64,000 bases of DNA from Limosilactobacillus caccae. GTDB taxonomy: Bacteria > Bacillota > Bacilli > Lactobacillales > Lactobacillaceae. Shown in pieces: positions 16,701 through 24,811 of the stretch; position 1 is the stretch's first letter, and every line of letters starts with the position of its first letter. The stretch is taken from assembly GCF_900156885.1 (NCBI RefSeq), contig NZ_FTOY01000011.1, positions 424,501 through 488,500 on the forward strand. Reading direction: 5' to 3'. The position numbers were made by a program, and so were the translations under genes. Below the pieces are notes generated by a model. The model was not told the origin of the DNA. It made no database searches and saw only the letters and a program-made list of their open reading frames with translations.

Positions 16701-17377
16701 TTGGGACTTCTGCTAAGCACGGTGGCGACCGCTACACCCCATTCTCGTTAATGACCGAACGGAAGATTCCAAACCGGACATTGACAGGACGGGAGCAGTT
16801 CTACGTTGACCATGAAGTCTTCCGCGAATTTGGGGAAGGACTGGCAACCTACAAGCCATCGCTACCACCAATTGTGATGGCCCCTGCTGATATAGACGTT
16901 GAACCAAGCGACGATGAGATCACGCTTAAGTACATGACGCCGCACGGGAAGTGGAACATTCACACAATGTACTACGATAACCTCGAAATGCTGACCCTGT
17001 TCCGTGGTGGCCCAACAGTGTGGATTAGCCCAGAAGACGCTGACAGGCTCGGCGTGAAGGATAACGACTGGCTGGAAGCCTATAACCGGAATGGGGTCGT
17101 AACTGCCCGGGCCGTCGTCTCTGTCCGGATGCCAAAGGGTTCGATGTACATGTACCACGCCCAAGATAACGAAATCTATGAACCGCTGTCGACAATCACT
17201 GGTAACCGTGGTGGATCGCATAATGCGCCAACTCAAATCCATATCAAGCCAACTCACATGGTCGGTGGCTATGGTCAGTTGAGTTATGCCTGGAATTACT
17301 ACGGCCCAACTGGGAACCAGCGGGACTTATACGTAAACGTACGCAAGTTAAAGAAGGTGAACTGGAGTGAAGATTAA
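13712..17377 (+). CDS. narG: Respiratory nitrate reductase alpha subunit NarG
   Basis: 1221 residues, full length for NarG. The FS0 iron-sulfur ligands are H44, C48, C52 and C87 (HGVNCTGSC and GCPRG), with the histidine typical of NarG. The molybdenum ligand corresponds to D217 in YADLPPASPQIWGEQTD. The C-terminal MopB domain binds the second guanine dinucleotide. No twin-arginine signal precedes it, so the enzyme faces the cytoplasm. It reduces nitrate to nitrite with electrons from NarH. GGGAGG lies ten bases before the ATG. First gene of narGHJI; its stop overlaps narH by 11 bases. Confidence 0.97.
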   Translation: MKSRFFNKVEKFNGTFTQLEENNRRWEKLYRQRWAHDKVVRTTHGVNCTGSCSWNVYVKQGIITWEHQATDYPSCGANMPGYEPRGCPRGASFSWYEYSPARIKYPYVRGRLWKLWTAAKKEHENPLDAWASIVEDPAKAKEYKSVRGRGGLIRVHRQEALELISAASLYTIKKYGPDRIGGFTPIPAMSMMSFSAGARFIALLGGEQMSFYDWYADLPPASPQIWGEQTDVPESAEWYNSSYIIMWGSNVPLTRTPDAHFMTEVRYKGAKVVAVSPDYAENVKFADDWLAPHPGSDSAVAQAMTYVILDEFYHKHPVDRFINYSKQYTDLPFVVELEPSLANSDHFTAGRFVRISDLVDDQTIVNPAWKTVVYDQNSQQIVVPNGTMGQEYDSKEKWNLELKDQDGNVIDPALSINDQAGESEEVVIDFPAFSNEGNDVVVRHLPVRKIKFADGSDHYITNVYDLMMAQMGINRTGHDELAAKDAHDANSYFTPAWQESRSGVKADLVIQIAREFAQNAADNDGASMVIMGGGVNHWFNADMNYRTIINMLMLCGCIGKTGGGWAHYVGQEKLRPQEGWANITFANDWTKGGARQMQGTTWYYFATDQWRYEEIDNQAQKSPVWQSKHSYLHNADYNQLAIRLGWLPSYPQFNRNPLSFAKDYQTTDIDDISKRVVEELKQGSLHFAAEDPDANENQPKTFFLWRSNLFASSGKGAEYFMKHLLGAENGLLAKPNDRRKPEEMIWHDQAATGKLDLVVDMDFRMVSTPMYSDVVLPAATWYEKKDLSSTDMHPFIHPFNDAISPMWESKSDWQQFKLLAKTFSEMAAKFFPGTHYDLKSAPLGHDTPGEIAQPFGEIKDWKKGEVEPIPGKTMPSLTLVPRDYSKVYEKFITLGPNIVNNYPYDVKDQYDYLKDMNGTADEGIGAGCPLLDEDQKVCDAILRMSTASNGKLADRAWHKKEAKTGEHLTDIGRGHADDVMSFEKITAQPQEAYPTPIGTSAKHGGDRYTPFSLMTERKIPNRTLTGREQFYVDHEVFREFGEGLATYKPSLPPIVMAPADIDVEPSDDEITLKYMTPHGKWNIHTMYYDNLEMLTLFRGGPTVWISPEDADRLGVKDNDWLEAYNRNGVVTARAVVSVRMPKGSMYMYHAQDNEIYEPLSTITGNRGGSHNAPTQIHIKPTHMVGGYGQLSYAWNYYGPTGNQRDLYVNVRKLKKVNWSED

Positions 17378-18926
17378 AGCACAAATCGGGATGGTCTTAA
17401 ACCTCGATAAATGTATCGGGTGCCATACCTGTTCAGTTACTTGTAAAAACACCTGGACTAACCGCCCCGGTGCCGAGTATATGTGGTTTAATAACGTTGA
17501 AACAAAGCCGGGGGTTGGTTACCCGAAACGGTGGGAAGATGAAGAACAATACCATGGTGGTTGGACCTTAAATGCCAAGGGAAAGCTCCAACTGCGGGCT
17601 GGTAACAAGCTAAACAAGATTGCCCTTGGGAAGATCTTTTACAACAACGACATGCCCGAAATGGACAATTACTACGAACCATGGACCTATGACTACAAGA
17701 CCCTCTTTGGCCCGGAAAGAAAGCACCAACCAGTCGCCCGACCAAAGTCACAGATCACCGGGGAGGACATGGAATTAACCACTGGTCCCAACTGGGATGA
17801 TGACTTAGCCGGGTCAACGGAGTATGTTGAACAAGACCCGAACATGCAAAAGATTGAAGGGGACATCAAGGAAAACTTCAAGCAAGCTTTCATGATGTAT
17901 CTGCCGCGGCTATGTGAACACTGTTTGAATGCTCCCTGTGTCGCTTCTTGTCCTTCTGGGGCCATGTATAAGCGCGATGAAGATGGGATCGTCCTCGTCG
18001 ACCAAGAACGGTGCCGGGGCTGGCGTTTTTGCATGACTGGCTGCCCATACAAGAAGGTCTACTTTAACTGGAAGACCCACAAGGCGGAGAAGTGTACCTT
18101 CTGTTATCCACGGATTGAAGAAGGTCAGCCAACGGTTTGTGCAGAAACTTGTGTCGGCCGGATCCGTTATATTGGGGCGATGCTTTATGATGCTGATCGG
18201 GTAGAAGAAGCTGCTTCAACCCCTGACGAAAGTAAGCTCTATGAAGCTCAATTAGGACTATTCTTAGATCCCAACGATCCTGAAGTCGTTGCACAAGCCT
18301 TAAAAGATGGGATCTCAGAAGAAATGATCGAAGCGGCCCAAAAGTCACCGATCTACAAGATGGCGGTCAAGGAAAAGATTGCTTTCCCGTTGCATCCCGA
18401 ATACCGGACGATGCCAATGGTTTGGTATATTCCACCGCTATCACCAGTAATGTCGTATTTTGAAGGCCGCGACTCAATCAAGAATCCGGAAATGATCTTC
18501 CCAGGTATTGACCAAATGCGGGTGCCTGTCCAATACCTCGCCAGCCTGTTAACAGGTGGAAACGTCCCAGCAATTAAGCAAGCGTTATACAAGTTAGCAA
18601 TGATGCGGTTGTACATGCGGGCAAAGACGAGTGGTAAGGATTTTGACACCAGTAAGTTGGAACGGGTCGACTTGACCGAAGCTAGTGCAACGTCTCTTTA
18701 TCGCTTACTGGCAATTGCCAAGTATGAAGACCGCTTTGTCATTCCGCGTAGTCAAAAGGCAGAACTTGAAGATGCGCAAAGCGAGCAAGGTGGCCTAGGC
18801 TATGACGAATGTGAAGGCTGTGCATTAGCGCCACAACACAGCAGTATGTTTAAGCAGGCTGAAGCTGGCAAATCAACCAACGAAATTTATGCGGAAAGTT
18901 TCTATGGAGGGATCTGGCGTGATTAA
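17367..18926 (+). CDS. narH: Respiratory nitrate reductase beta subunit NarH
   Basis: 519 residues; starts with GTG inside the end of narG. Four cysteine groups bind three [4Fe-4S] and one [3Fe-4S] cluster: CIGCHTCSVTC at the N-terminus, CEHCLNAPCVASCP, CRGWRFCMTGCP (tryptophan in place of one cysteine, the mark of the [3Fe-4S] site) and CTFCYPR-CAETC. It passes electrons from NarI hemes to NarG. Length and cluster order are standard. Confidence 0.96.
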   Translation: MKIKAQIGMVLNLDKCIGCHTCSVTCKNTWTNRPGAEYMWFNNVETKPGVGYPKRWEDEEQYHGGWTLNAKGKLQLRAGNKLNKIALGKIFYNNDMPEMDNYYEPWTYDYKTLFGPERKHQPVARPKSQITGEDMELTTGPNWDDDLAGSTEYVEQDPNMQKIEGDIKENFKQAFMMYLPRLCEHCLNAPCVASCPSGAMYKRDEDGIVLVDQERCRGWRFCMTGCPYKKVYFNWKTHKAEKCTFCYPRIEEGQPTVCAETCVGRIRYIGAMLYDADRVEEAASTPDESKLYEAQLGLFLDPNDPEVVAQALKDGISEEMIEAAQKSPIYKMAVKEKIAFPLHPEYRTMPMVWYIPPLSPVMSYFEGRDSIKNPEMIFPGIDQMRVPVQYLASLLTGGNVPAIKQALYKLAMMRLYMRAKTSGKDFDTSKLERVDLTEASATSLYRLLAIAKYEDRFVIPRSQKAELEDAQSEQGGLGYDECEGCALAPQHSSMFKQAEAGKSTNEIYAESFYGGIWRD

Positions 18927-19497
18927 TTTTAATCGTCTTGCGGGACTGCGGGAGACATTGGCGGTCCTTTCACAACTGATTGATTATCCGACCGCGGATA
19001 CCTTTTCGCCAGCAAACCGTAAGCAAATTGAAGATGATGGTGAGTTGACGCAGGAAGAAAAAGGGCAGTTACTATCATTGTTTGACCAGCTAGCGAAAGC
19101 AAGCCTGCTCGACCAGCAAACAGATTACACAAACCTATTTGAAATGAACCGTCGTTATACCTTGTACATGTCCTATTACAAGATGACAGACTCCCGCGAG
19201 CGGGGGACCGTGCTGGCCAAGCTAAAGATGCTCTATGAGATGTTTGGTGTTAGTGAAGCGACTAGTGAGCTGTCGGACTACCTGCCACTTCTTCTTGATT
19301 TTCTAGCATGTGGGGACTATTTAGGTGATCCACGCCGAGATGACTTGCAGCTGGCACTGAGCGTGATTGAAGATGGAACTTATAACCTCCTTAAAAACGC
19401 GATTGTTGACAGCGATAAACCGTATATTAAGTTAATTAAATTAACGCGGACGATTATTGGTTCGTGTGTGAAAGCAGAGGTGAAAGCAGATGCATAA
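18919..19497 (+). CDS. narJ: Nitrate reductase assembly chaperone NarJ
   Basis: 192 residues from the GTG at 18919, which has GGAGGG seven bases upstream and overlaps the narH stop; a longer frame from 18889 is less likely. A helical TorD/NarJ-family chaperone with the YTNLFEMNRRYTLYMSYY segment and LPLLLDFLA. It holds apo-NarG for cofactor insertion and coordinates membrane attachment; it is not part of the final enzyme. Overlaps narI by eight bases. Confidence 0.93.
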   Translation: MINFNRLAGLRETLAVLSQLIDYPTADTFSPANRKQIEDDGELTQEEKGQLLSLFDQLAKASLLDQQTDYTNLFEMNRRYTLYMSYYKMTDSRERGTVLAKLKMLYEMFGVSEATSELSDYLPLLLDFLACGDYLGDPRRDDLQLALSVIEDGTYNLLKNAIVDSDKPYIKLIKLTRTIIGSCVKAEVKADA

Positions 19498-20179
19498 TGG
19501 TTGGTCGATCTTTTTCTGGGTCGTATATCCATACGTAATGCTGGCATCGTTTTTCATTGGTACTTTTATTCGTTTCAAGTACTTTCATGGCAGCATTACT
19601 GCTAAATCAAGTGAACTTTTTGAAAAGAAAATGTTGATGGTCGGGAGCATTGTTTTCCACGTTGGGATTATCCTGGCTTTCTTTGGACACTGCCTGGGGA
19701 TGCTGGTTCCCAAAAGTTGGACTGCCTACTTTGGGATTACTGACCACATGTACCACCTGTTTGGTTCATTGATCATGGGGATTCCCGCTGGTTTACTGGC
19801 CTTTGTCGGGATGGCTATTTTAACCTACCGACGAATGACCGTTGCCCGGGTATATAAGACGAGTAGCCTGAATGATATTATCGTTGACTGGGCTTTGCTC
19901 ATCACGATTATCCTTGGATTAACTTGTACCATTAGTGGGGCCTTTATCGACTTCGACTACCGGGTAACGATTAGCCCGTGGGTCCGGAGCCTCTTTACCC
20001 TCCATCCCCAGTGGCAACTAATGGCAACTGTACCGTTAATTTACAAGATCCACGTCCTCTGTGGCTTTGCAATCTTCGGTTACTTCCCATACACCCGGTT
20101 GGTGCACGCCCTGACATTGCCATGGCAATATATCTTCCGTCGCTACATCGTTTACCGGCGCCGAGTTAATGCTTATTAG
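19490..20179 (+). CDS. narI: Respiratory nitrate reductase gamma subunit NarI
   Basis: 229 residues with five membrane helices. The four heme-b ligands are H57 and H67 in helix 2 (FHVGIILAFFGH) and H188 and H206 in helix 5 and after (KIHVLCGF, TRLVH), matching the spacing of E. coli NarI. It oxidises quinol and releases protons outside. Lactobacilli usually cannot make heme or long-chain menaquinone fully, so activity probably needs these from the surroundings (family knowledge, not seen here). Confidence 0.95.
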   Translation: MHNGWSIFFWVVYPYVMLASFFIGTFIRFKYFHGSITAKSSELFEKKMLMVGSIVFHVGIILAFFGHCLGMLVPKSWTAYFGITDHMYHLFGSLIMGIPAGLLAFVGMAILTYRRMTVARVYKTSSLNDIIVDWALLITIILGLTCTISGAFIDFDYRVTISPWVRSLFTLHPQWQLMATVPLIYKIHVLCGFAIFGYFPYTRLVHALTLPWQYIFRRYIVYRRRVNAY

Positions 20180-20226
20180 TACTTGGTTAGGAAAAGCACT
20201 ATCGGTCGAGTACTCTTAATTATATT

Positions 20227-20266
20227 AAAAAGCCTGTTAGCAAAATTCAGCTAGCAGGCTTTTTAG
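20227..20266. terminator. Terminator after narGHJI
   Basis: AAAAAGCCTGTTAGC pairs with GCTAGCAGGCTTTTT, bidirectional with the following leftward gene. Confidence 0.88.
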
Positions 20267-20274
20267 GTACATTT

Positions 20275-21168
20275 TTAATTTCGTTGCTGGGTCTTGGTAA
20301 AGGTAACAATTGTACTAGCGATGACGACTAGTAATGCACCACCGACAAGGGAAGGTGTTATTTCAACTGGGAAAAAGAAGGCGGAGTAGATGATAACAAT
20401 GACGGGGCCAAAAGCTCTGACAATGTTTGCTTTACCAGCAGAGATGAATTTTAAGCTGGTATAGAACAGTAAGAGTGACATAAAGCCATTGAAAAAAGCA
20501 CCACCAAAATTAAAGGCAATTGCAGAACCGGAAAGATTGCTAAATGAAGTCCGAGTTGCAAGGGCAAAAATAAGCAATAGAATTGCAGAAGTAGTGTGAT
20601 TGTAGAAAAGAACATCACTTGGTTGGTCGTCACTGACAAGGTGCTTAGCAGTGATATTATTAGCAGCATACATTAGAGGGTAAATGAAAGCACAGACGAT
20701 CCCCCAAGTATTGTCACTTAATTGTAGTCGACCTCCAGAAATTAAAAATGAACCAATGATACAGAGAATAATAGCTAAATAATCCCATCCCTCAATTTTT
20801 TCTCGTAAGAAAATATATGACAGGACAAAAACGTAGACGAGATACATTCTAGCAATTAGTGTAACAGTAATTGGGCTGAGTAGCGACAATGCAACATATT
20901 GCAGAATAATCCCAATCGCATTTGTTCCCCCTAATAGCCACAGCCAAGGGTTCTTTAATGTTGCAAACGAAATGGATCGGTGAGTAATTAGAACGGTTGC
21001 ATAAACAAACACGGCAGCAAAGACGCTGGTAAAGATTCCACCGACAACCGGTGTAAGACTAGTTAACGAAAATTTATTCAGTACCGGGCTAATACTACTA
21101 AAGAGTAAGGAAATGAGGTTTAATTCAACACCCCATAGCTGGCCCTTCGAGACAGATTTTGCATTCAT
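20275..21168 (-). CDS. DMT-family (EamA) transporter
   Basis: 297 residues, ten hydrophobic helices arranged as two EamA repeats, typical of drug/metabolite exporters. Repeat one ends near RMYLVYVFVLSYIFLREKI and repeat two near the C-terminus with FGPVIVIIYSAFFFPVE. The substrate cannot be read from sequence. It begins the AT-rich accessory segment and its base composition is clearly lower in GC than narGHJI, pointing to separate acquisition. Confidence 0.85.
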   Translation of the reverse strand: MNAKSVSKGQLWGVELNLISLLFSSISPVLNKFSLTSLTPVVGGIFTSVFAAVFVYATVLITHRSISFATLKNPWLWLLGGTNAIGIILQYVALSLLSPITVTLIARMYLVYVFVLSYIFLREKIEGWDYLAIILCIIGSFLISGGRLQLSDNTWGIVCAFIYPLMYAANNITAKHLVSDDQPSDVLFYNHTTSAILLLIFALATRTSFSNLSGSAIAFNFGGAFFNGFMSLLLFYTSLKFISAGKANIVRAFGPVIVIIYSAFFFPVEITPSLVGGALLVVIASTIVTFTKTQQRN

Positions 21169-21634
21169 AAAAAAGCTCCTTTCATTCTACTAACATCATA
21201 GTGGAATGAGGAGCCGATACAATTAGGATTATTACTAATAATAAGTTGCAAAGCTTTTAGTGGTAGCCAGAGGATTAGAGGCAGTAAAATTGAAACAACA
21301 GCTTTAATTAGAAACGATACAAACTTAAAGCTCAAAAGTGAAATAAAAGAACTAATGCTAAGAGGATCTAGTACAGTTAAAATTTCATCTTATATCTCAG
21401 CACAGGACATTTCGTTAATTAAAGTAGGACAAATGTAAGGCTTAAAATCGGTAAGAACCTTCCATCGCCAATGATTCTTCAAGGTGAAATTAAGAATATA
21501 AGTGTTGTTTCCGATATCTAATAACTCAAATGAAACAAGTAAACAATTGGTAATAACAATGGAAATTTTAGTTAATGATTTCAAACGACAGCATACTGCT
21601 TGAATGTAATCACACTATATCGTAATATAATCAT
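21169..21634. other. Gene-poor stretch with a possible vestigial reading frame
   Basis: About 470 bases, AT-rich. On the + strand a frame without a usable start stays open to a stop at 21436-21438 (about 50 residues ending in SLIKVGQM); it may be the end of a lost gene. No RNA or terminator structure stands out. Confidence 0.4.
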
Positions 21635-21646
21635 GAGGTGATTATA

Positions 21647-21907
21647 ATGAGTTCAAAAGTACAGGTTAATATCGATTCAAATTTAAAGCGGTCAGCCGAA
21701 GATATTATAAAAGCGGTTGGCTTGACCCCAACGGCAGTAATAAACGGAATGTACAAAGAAATTGTTGCTACGGGGAAAATACCGCTTAGTTTTTCTTTAA
21801 CCCCACAACAAATGGCTGAATTAGAGCTAAAAGAGGTTTCTAGAAAAGTCCCAGTTCGTGAAATTGAGTCAAAAGAAGATTTTGAGGATTTCTTCAATGA
21901 AGATTAA
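21647..21907 (+). CDS. RelB/DinJ-type antitoxin
   Basis: 86 residues. The N-terminus SSKVQVNIDSNLKRSAEDIIKAVGLTPTAVINGMYKEIVATGKIPL is a ribbon-helix-helix DNA-binding domain of the DinJ type; the acidic tail (SKEDFEDFFNED) should contact the toxin. The ATG is preferred because GAGGTG lies six bases before it; an in-frame GTG at 21638 overlaps that site. It overlaps the downstream toxin gene by 11 bases. Usually paired with a YafQ/RelE toxin, but here followed by a PemK/MazF-like one. Confidence 0.85.
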   Translation: MSSKVQVNIDSNLKRSAEDIIKAVGLTPTAVINGMYKEIVATGKIPLSFSLTPQQMAELELKEVSRKVPVREIESKEDFEDFFNED

Positions 21908-22223
21908 TGAAATCTATACCGCCTATGTGTCATGGGGGAGTGATGGGAAAAGGCGTCCTGTTTTAGTGATAGAGGACACCAAAAGGAATGTTTTTTGCTA
22001 CAAAATAACGAGTAAGTTTGCTCAAAAATCTGCGAAAATCAAAAGAAATTATTTTCCGCTATCTGACTGGCGTCAAGAAGGATTAGTTAAACAATCATAT
22101 GTAGACATAGGAAATATTTTTAAGTTGTCAAAAGAGAAAATTACTTTTAAGTTTGTTGGTGAATTATCATTAAAAGACATGAGAGCACTAACTAGATTTA
22201 TCCGCGAGCGTTACAATATGTAA
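21897..22223 (+). CDS. PemK/MazF-like toxin
   Basis: 108 residues from the ATG that overlaps the antitoxin stop. The SH3-like barrel pattern of MazF/PemK endoribonucleases is visible: IYTAYVSWG, KRRPVLVIED, KITSKF, a variable loop, then QSYVDIGNIFKLSK near 80. The catalytic arginine would be in GKRRPV and the second polar residue in ITS. It is longer and more basic than standard MazF. Likely target: mRNA cleavage; not demonstrated. Confidence 0.72.
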   Translation: MKINEIYTAYVSWGSDGKRRPVLVIEDTKRNVFCYKITSKFAQKSAKIKRNYFPLSDWRQEGLVKQSYVDIGNIFKLSKEKITFKFVGELSLKDMRALTRFIRERYNM

Positions 22224-22410
22224 GGAAAGCACGTCTTTAAAAATAATACTTACGAAAGAATTTTTTATTAGTTAATTGGAAGGAGAATATAAGCACGAAC
22301 ACACAGAAAATGATAGATATGATTTTCGATGAAGATGCAGATTTAATAGATGGACTAAAGAATTTGTAATATGGAATCTTTAACCGAAAATAAATTTTAA
22401 TAATTAACAG

Positions 22411-22564
22411 CCATTTATTGAGCAAGCAGGTGAGGGAATTAAGGGTGCCCAATATCCTGAAGAATTGATTTTGGTAGTTGAGCAACCACAAATGGTTGTA
22501 TACCGCTGCCGATGGTAAGAATAATGCCCACACAGTAAGTATCAATGACTTACTTGGCAATTAG
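22411..22564 (+). pseudogene. Frameshifted 3' remnant of an unknown gene
   Basis: A frame reading PFIEQAGEGIKGAQYPEELI and onward to VVEQPQMVV meets a stop, but shifting one base at about 22501 continues as TAADGKNNAHTVSINDLLGN and a stop at 22562-22564. This reads like the C-terminal 50 residues of one protein broken by an indel. Stops lie just upstream, so nothing functional remains. The parent family was not recognised. The rest of 22224-22590 holds no gene. Confidence 0.5.
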
Positions 22565-22585
22565 TAAAATATTGATTTTAAAATA

Positions 22586-22624
22586 AAGAAAGCATTGTCT
22601 ACAAAATTAGGCAATGCTTTTTCT
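22586..22624. terminator. Hairpin terminator upstream of the IS element
   Basis: AAAGCATTGTCT pairs with GGCAATGCTTT followed by TTTC; A-rich on the left side. Confidence 0.65.
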
Positions 22625-22682
22625 ATTTAGTGTCTTTAGACCTGGTTGAGTACGCGAACGAAGTGAGTGTGCGAAACAAAAA

Positions 22683-23390
22683 ACCACCTGCTATGCGGGT
22701 GGACAATAATCATTATATAAAAAAGCCTCTTTTGCCTTAAGATGAAGGTGTTCAAGCCAAAGTCAAAAAGGAAAAAGAGGTTAAATAAATATGGCTAATA
22801 AATTAAACAGTTTAGCCCATACGAAGTGGATGTGTAAATACCACATTGTATTTATACCAAAGTATAGACGGAAAGTAATCTACAATCAATATCGAAGGGA
22901 TTTAAGAGATTATATCCGCTTGTTGTGTAAGTATAAAGTTGTCGAAATAATCGAAGGACATATGATGTTAGATCATGTTCATTTACTATTAAGTAAACCG
23001 CCAAAGCTAAGCGTATCGCAGTTCATGGGATACTTAAAAGGAAAAAGTGCATTGATGATGTTTGATCGGTACGAAAATTTAAAATATAAATATGGAAACC
23101 GGCATTTTTGGGCAGAAGGCTACTACGTAAGTACAGTTGGGATGAATGAAGCCACAATCAAGAAATATATCCGAGACCAAGAAAAGCATGATATTGCAAT
23201 AGATAAATTAACAAGCGTGGAGTATTCAGACTCTTTTAAGGGTAAGCGAAGTGATACGAACACCGCTTAAAGTGGTAGCGAAGTAGTCAGAGCATTTTGG
23301 CTTGAGCAAAGCGAAAGCCAGCGCCTTGAGACGTCGGCTTTTCGTATCGGCTTATAGCCGATGTGCAAACCACCCGTCAAACGGGTGGTT
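22683..23390 (+). mobile_element. IS200-type insertion sequence, apparently intact
   Basis: A single-gene element with imperfect subterminal hairpins instead of inverted repeats: CCACC...GGTGG at 22683-22701 on the left and AACCACCCGT/ACGGGTGGTT at 23368-23390 on the right, flanking a complete tnpA. A further fold in the leader (CCTCTTTT at about 22727 with AAAAAGAGG at about 22771) overlaps the tnpA ribosome site, as known for IS200, where it limits translation. There is no tnpB. Confidence 0.8.
22791..23270 (+). CDS. tnpA: IS200/IS605-family Y1 transposase TnpA
   Basis: 159 residues. The metal-binding HUH motif is H62-x-H64 in LDHVHLLLS; the nucleophilic tyrosine is probably Y126 in IKKYIRDQ. 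Full length for the IS200 group. It acts on single-stranded DNA at the element's end hairpins (peel-and-paste). Strong coding frame with no stops. Confidence 0.92.
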   Translation: MANKLNSLAHTKWMCKYHIVFIPKYRRKVIYNQYRRDLRDYIRLLCKYKVVEIIEGHMMLDHVHLLLSKPPKLSVSQFMGYLKGKSALMMFDRYENLKYKYGNRHFWAEGYYVSTVGMNEATIKKYIRDQEKHDIAIDKLTSVEYSDSFKGKRSDTNTA

Positions 23391-23416
23391 ATGATTTTAA
23401 TGATAAACGGCCGGAA

Positions 23417-23440
23417 ATCCCGTGACTTTAGTCATGGGAT
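23417..23440. repeat. IS605-type right-end hairpin
   Basis: ATCCCGTGAC/GTCATGGGAT with a TTTA loop, typical of the right end of IS200/IS605 elements in lactobacilli. It belongs to the truncated element at 23428-23765. Confidence 0.7.
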
Positions 23441-23765
23441 GGATAGGCCCTCCTGCGTTTGTTAGGTCGCTTTATCTTTTGCTCTTCGTTATATTTTTGA
23501 TCATTGATATATTTTTCTACTACGTCTTTGCTCATATTACCTAGCGTACTCATGTAATAGCTAGGTGACCATAAGTGTCCGTCCCAATACTGAGATTGAC
23601 GAATTTCGGGGTGCCGTTTGAGAAAGATAAACGCACTACGGCCCTTGAGCGCCTTGATAACACTAGTTGCTGCTTTACTGGGTGGAAAACTAATTAATAC
23701 GTGGACGTGGTCTGGCATTACTTCCATCTTTTCGATCTCAATATTGTTATCTTTTGCTACCTGTC
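23428..23765 (-). pseudogene. Truncated IS200/IS605-family transposase
   Basis: The C-terminal 110 or so residues of a second Y1 transposase, with HUH motif in MPDHVHVLISF and catalytic tyrosine region VVEKYINDQ. The frame runs upstream past the ATG at 23727 into the stop codon of the LysR gene, where homology to a transposase ends, so roughly the first 40-50 residues are missing. It is a different lineage from the neighbouring intact copy. The deletion joined the IS remnant directly to the regulator gene. Confidence 0.75.
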
Positions 23766-24680
23766 TTAAAAACTGTCTAGATTAAGGACGTCTGCAACTA
23801 ACTTACATGCTTTAATAAACTTTTTTAATGTCATACTACTATTACCTTTTCTATAAATAAGCTTAAACGAGAAGCTTTGGTCAATGTTTGCTTCTAATGG
23901 TAAATAGTTTATCTGTTTATCATTAGTTAATAATTTAACCAAGTTAGAAGGGTAAAAGGAAATAGCTTTACCAAGGCTTACTAGTGTCTGCATTTGCTCA
24001 AAAGAATGGACTCTCCTTACATCGACACCATGGCCTATTTTTCCTAAATTTTGGAGAAAAGCACGTCTCAAGTAGTCTGATTCCTCATTACTGTAGTAGA
24101 TAACTGGTAGGGATTTTACCATCTCTGTTGAAATTACCTTACTATCAGTTATTAAATACTGACTGATTCCTAACAACATTTTGTCATGATCTACAGTTAT
24201 TGAAGATAAACCAGCTTTTGATAGTTTTTGATTAAAGCCGTAGTCATCCATAATAAAAGCGCAATCTAAATCACCCATTAGAACATCAGTAATCAAATGT
24301 TCAACACCTTCTTCAGTAATTATTGGGTCGATTTCAGATCGTATTTTGTAAATTCCTTGTTTTAAGATAATTGCGTCAAATGGTGAAAAGTAACCAATAG
24401 TTAATCTTGGTTGATACACTTTGTTCATATTTTTTAACTCTGAACTAGTATCTCTTACTAAATTGATGACTTTTAGAGCACGTTGTTTAAAGAATCTGCC
24501 AGCCATTGTTAATTCAATCTTATTTCTACTTCTAATGAATAATTGAGTATCTAGTTCTTCTTCTAGGCGTTTCATTCGTTCGGATACTGCACGCTGAGTT
24601 ATTAAGTTTTTCTCTGCAACTTTTTGAAAACTTCCTAATTCTGTTACTTCCAAAAACATTTGAAATTGTTCTAAATTCAT
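23766..24680 (-). CDS. LysR-family transcriptional regulator
   Basis: 304 residues. The N-terminal winged helix-turn-helix has SFQKVAEKNLITQRAVSERMKRLEEELDTQLFIRSRNKIELT, the usual LysR start; the rest is an effector-binding domain. Divergent from the alcohol dehydrogenase-cupin pair, which it probably controls, with a 130-base intergenic region containing an inverted repeat. AT-rich like its surroundings. The effector is unknown. Confidence 0.88.
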   Translation of the reverse strand: MNLEQFQMFLEVTELGSFQKVAEKNLITQRAVSERMKRLEEELDTQLFIRSRNKIELTMAGRFFKQRALKVINLVRDTSSELKNMNKVYQPRLTIGYFSPFDAIILKQGIYKIRSEIDPIITEEGVEHLITDVLMGDLDCAFIMDDYGFNQKLSKAGLSSITVDHDKMLLGISQYLITDSKVISTEMVKSLPVIYYSNEESDYLRRAFLQNLGKIGHGVDVRRVHSFEQMQTLVSLGKAISFYPSNLVKLLTNDKQINYLPLEANIDQSFSFKLIYRKGNSSMTLKKFIKACKLVADVLNLDSF

Positions 24681-24709
24681 TATAAATTCCTAGCCGTATA
24701 TTAATATTC

Positions 24710-24743
24710 GGGAGCCATAACATTTAATATCTCTACAGCTCCC
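24710..24743. promoter_or_regulatory. Inverted repeat in the lysR/adh intergenic region
   Basis: GGGAGC at 24710-24715 and GCTCCC at 24738-24743 flank an AT-rich centre. Position between divergent promoters suggests a LysR-regulator site, although the spacing is wider than the classical T-N11-A box. Confidence 0.4.
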
Positions 24744-24811
24744 ATCCCCAATGGTACACTATGGTTGTTCAAAAGTTAACAATTAGTTACATAAAAAGGA
24801 GATAATGAGTC

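Noticed and set aside
15233-17257. Several long antisense frames inside narG
   Set aside because: They are shadows of a strongly biased coding frame; none has a ribosome site or protein-like pattern.
22237-22560. Leftward 107-residue frame in the gap upstream of the IS element
   Set aside because: No ribosome site, composition unlike neighbours, and the opposite strand carries a recognisable frameshifted remnant.
22646-23440. CRISPR-like spaced palindromes around the IS elements
   Set aside because: The palindromes are single IS200/IS605 end hairpins, not a regularly spaced repeat array, and no cas genes are near.
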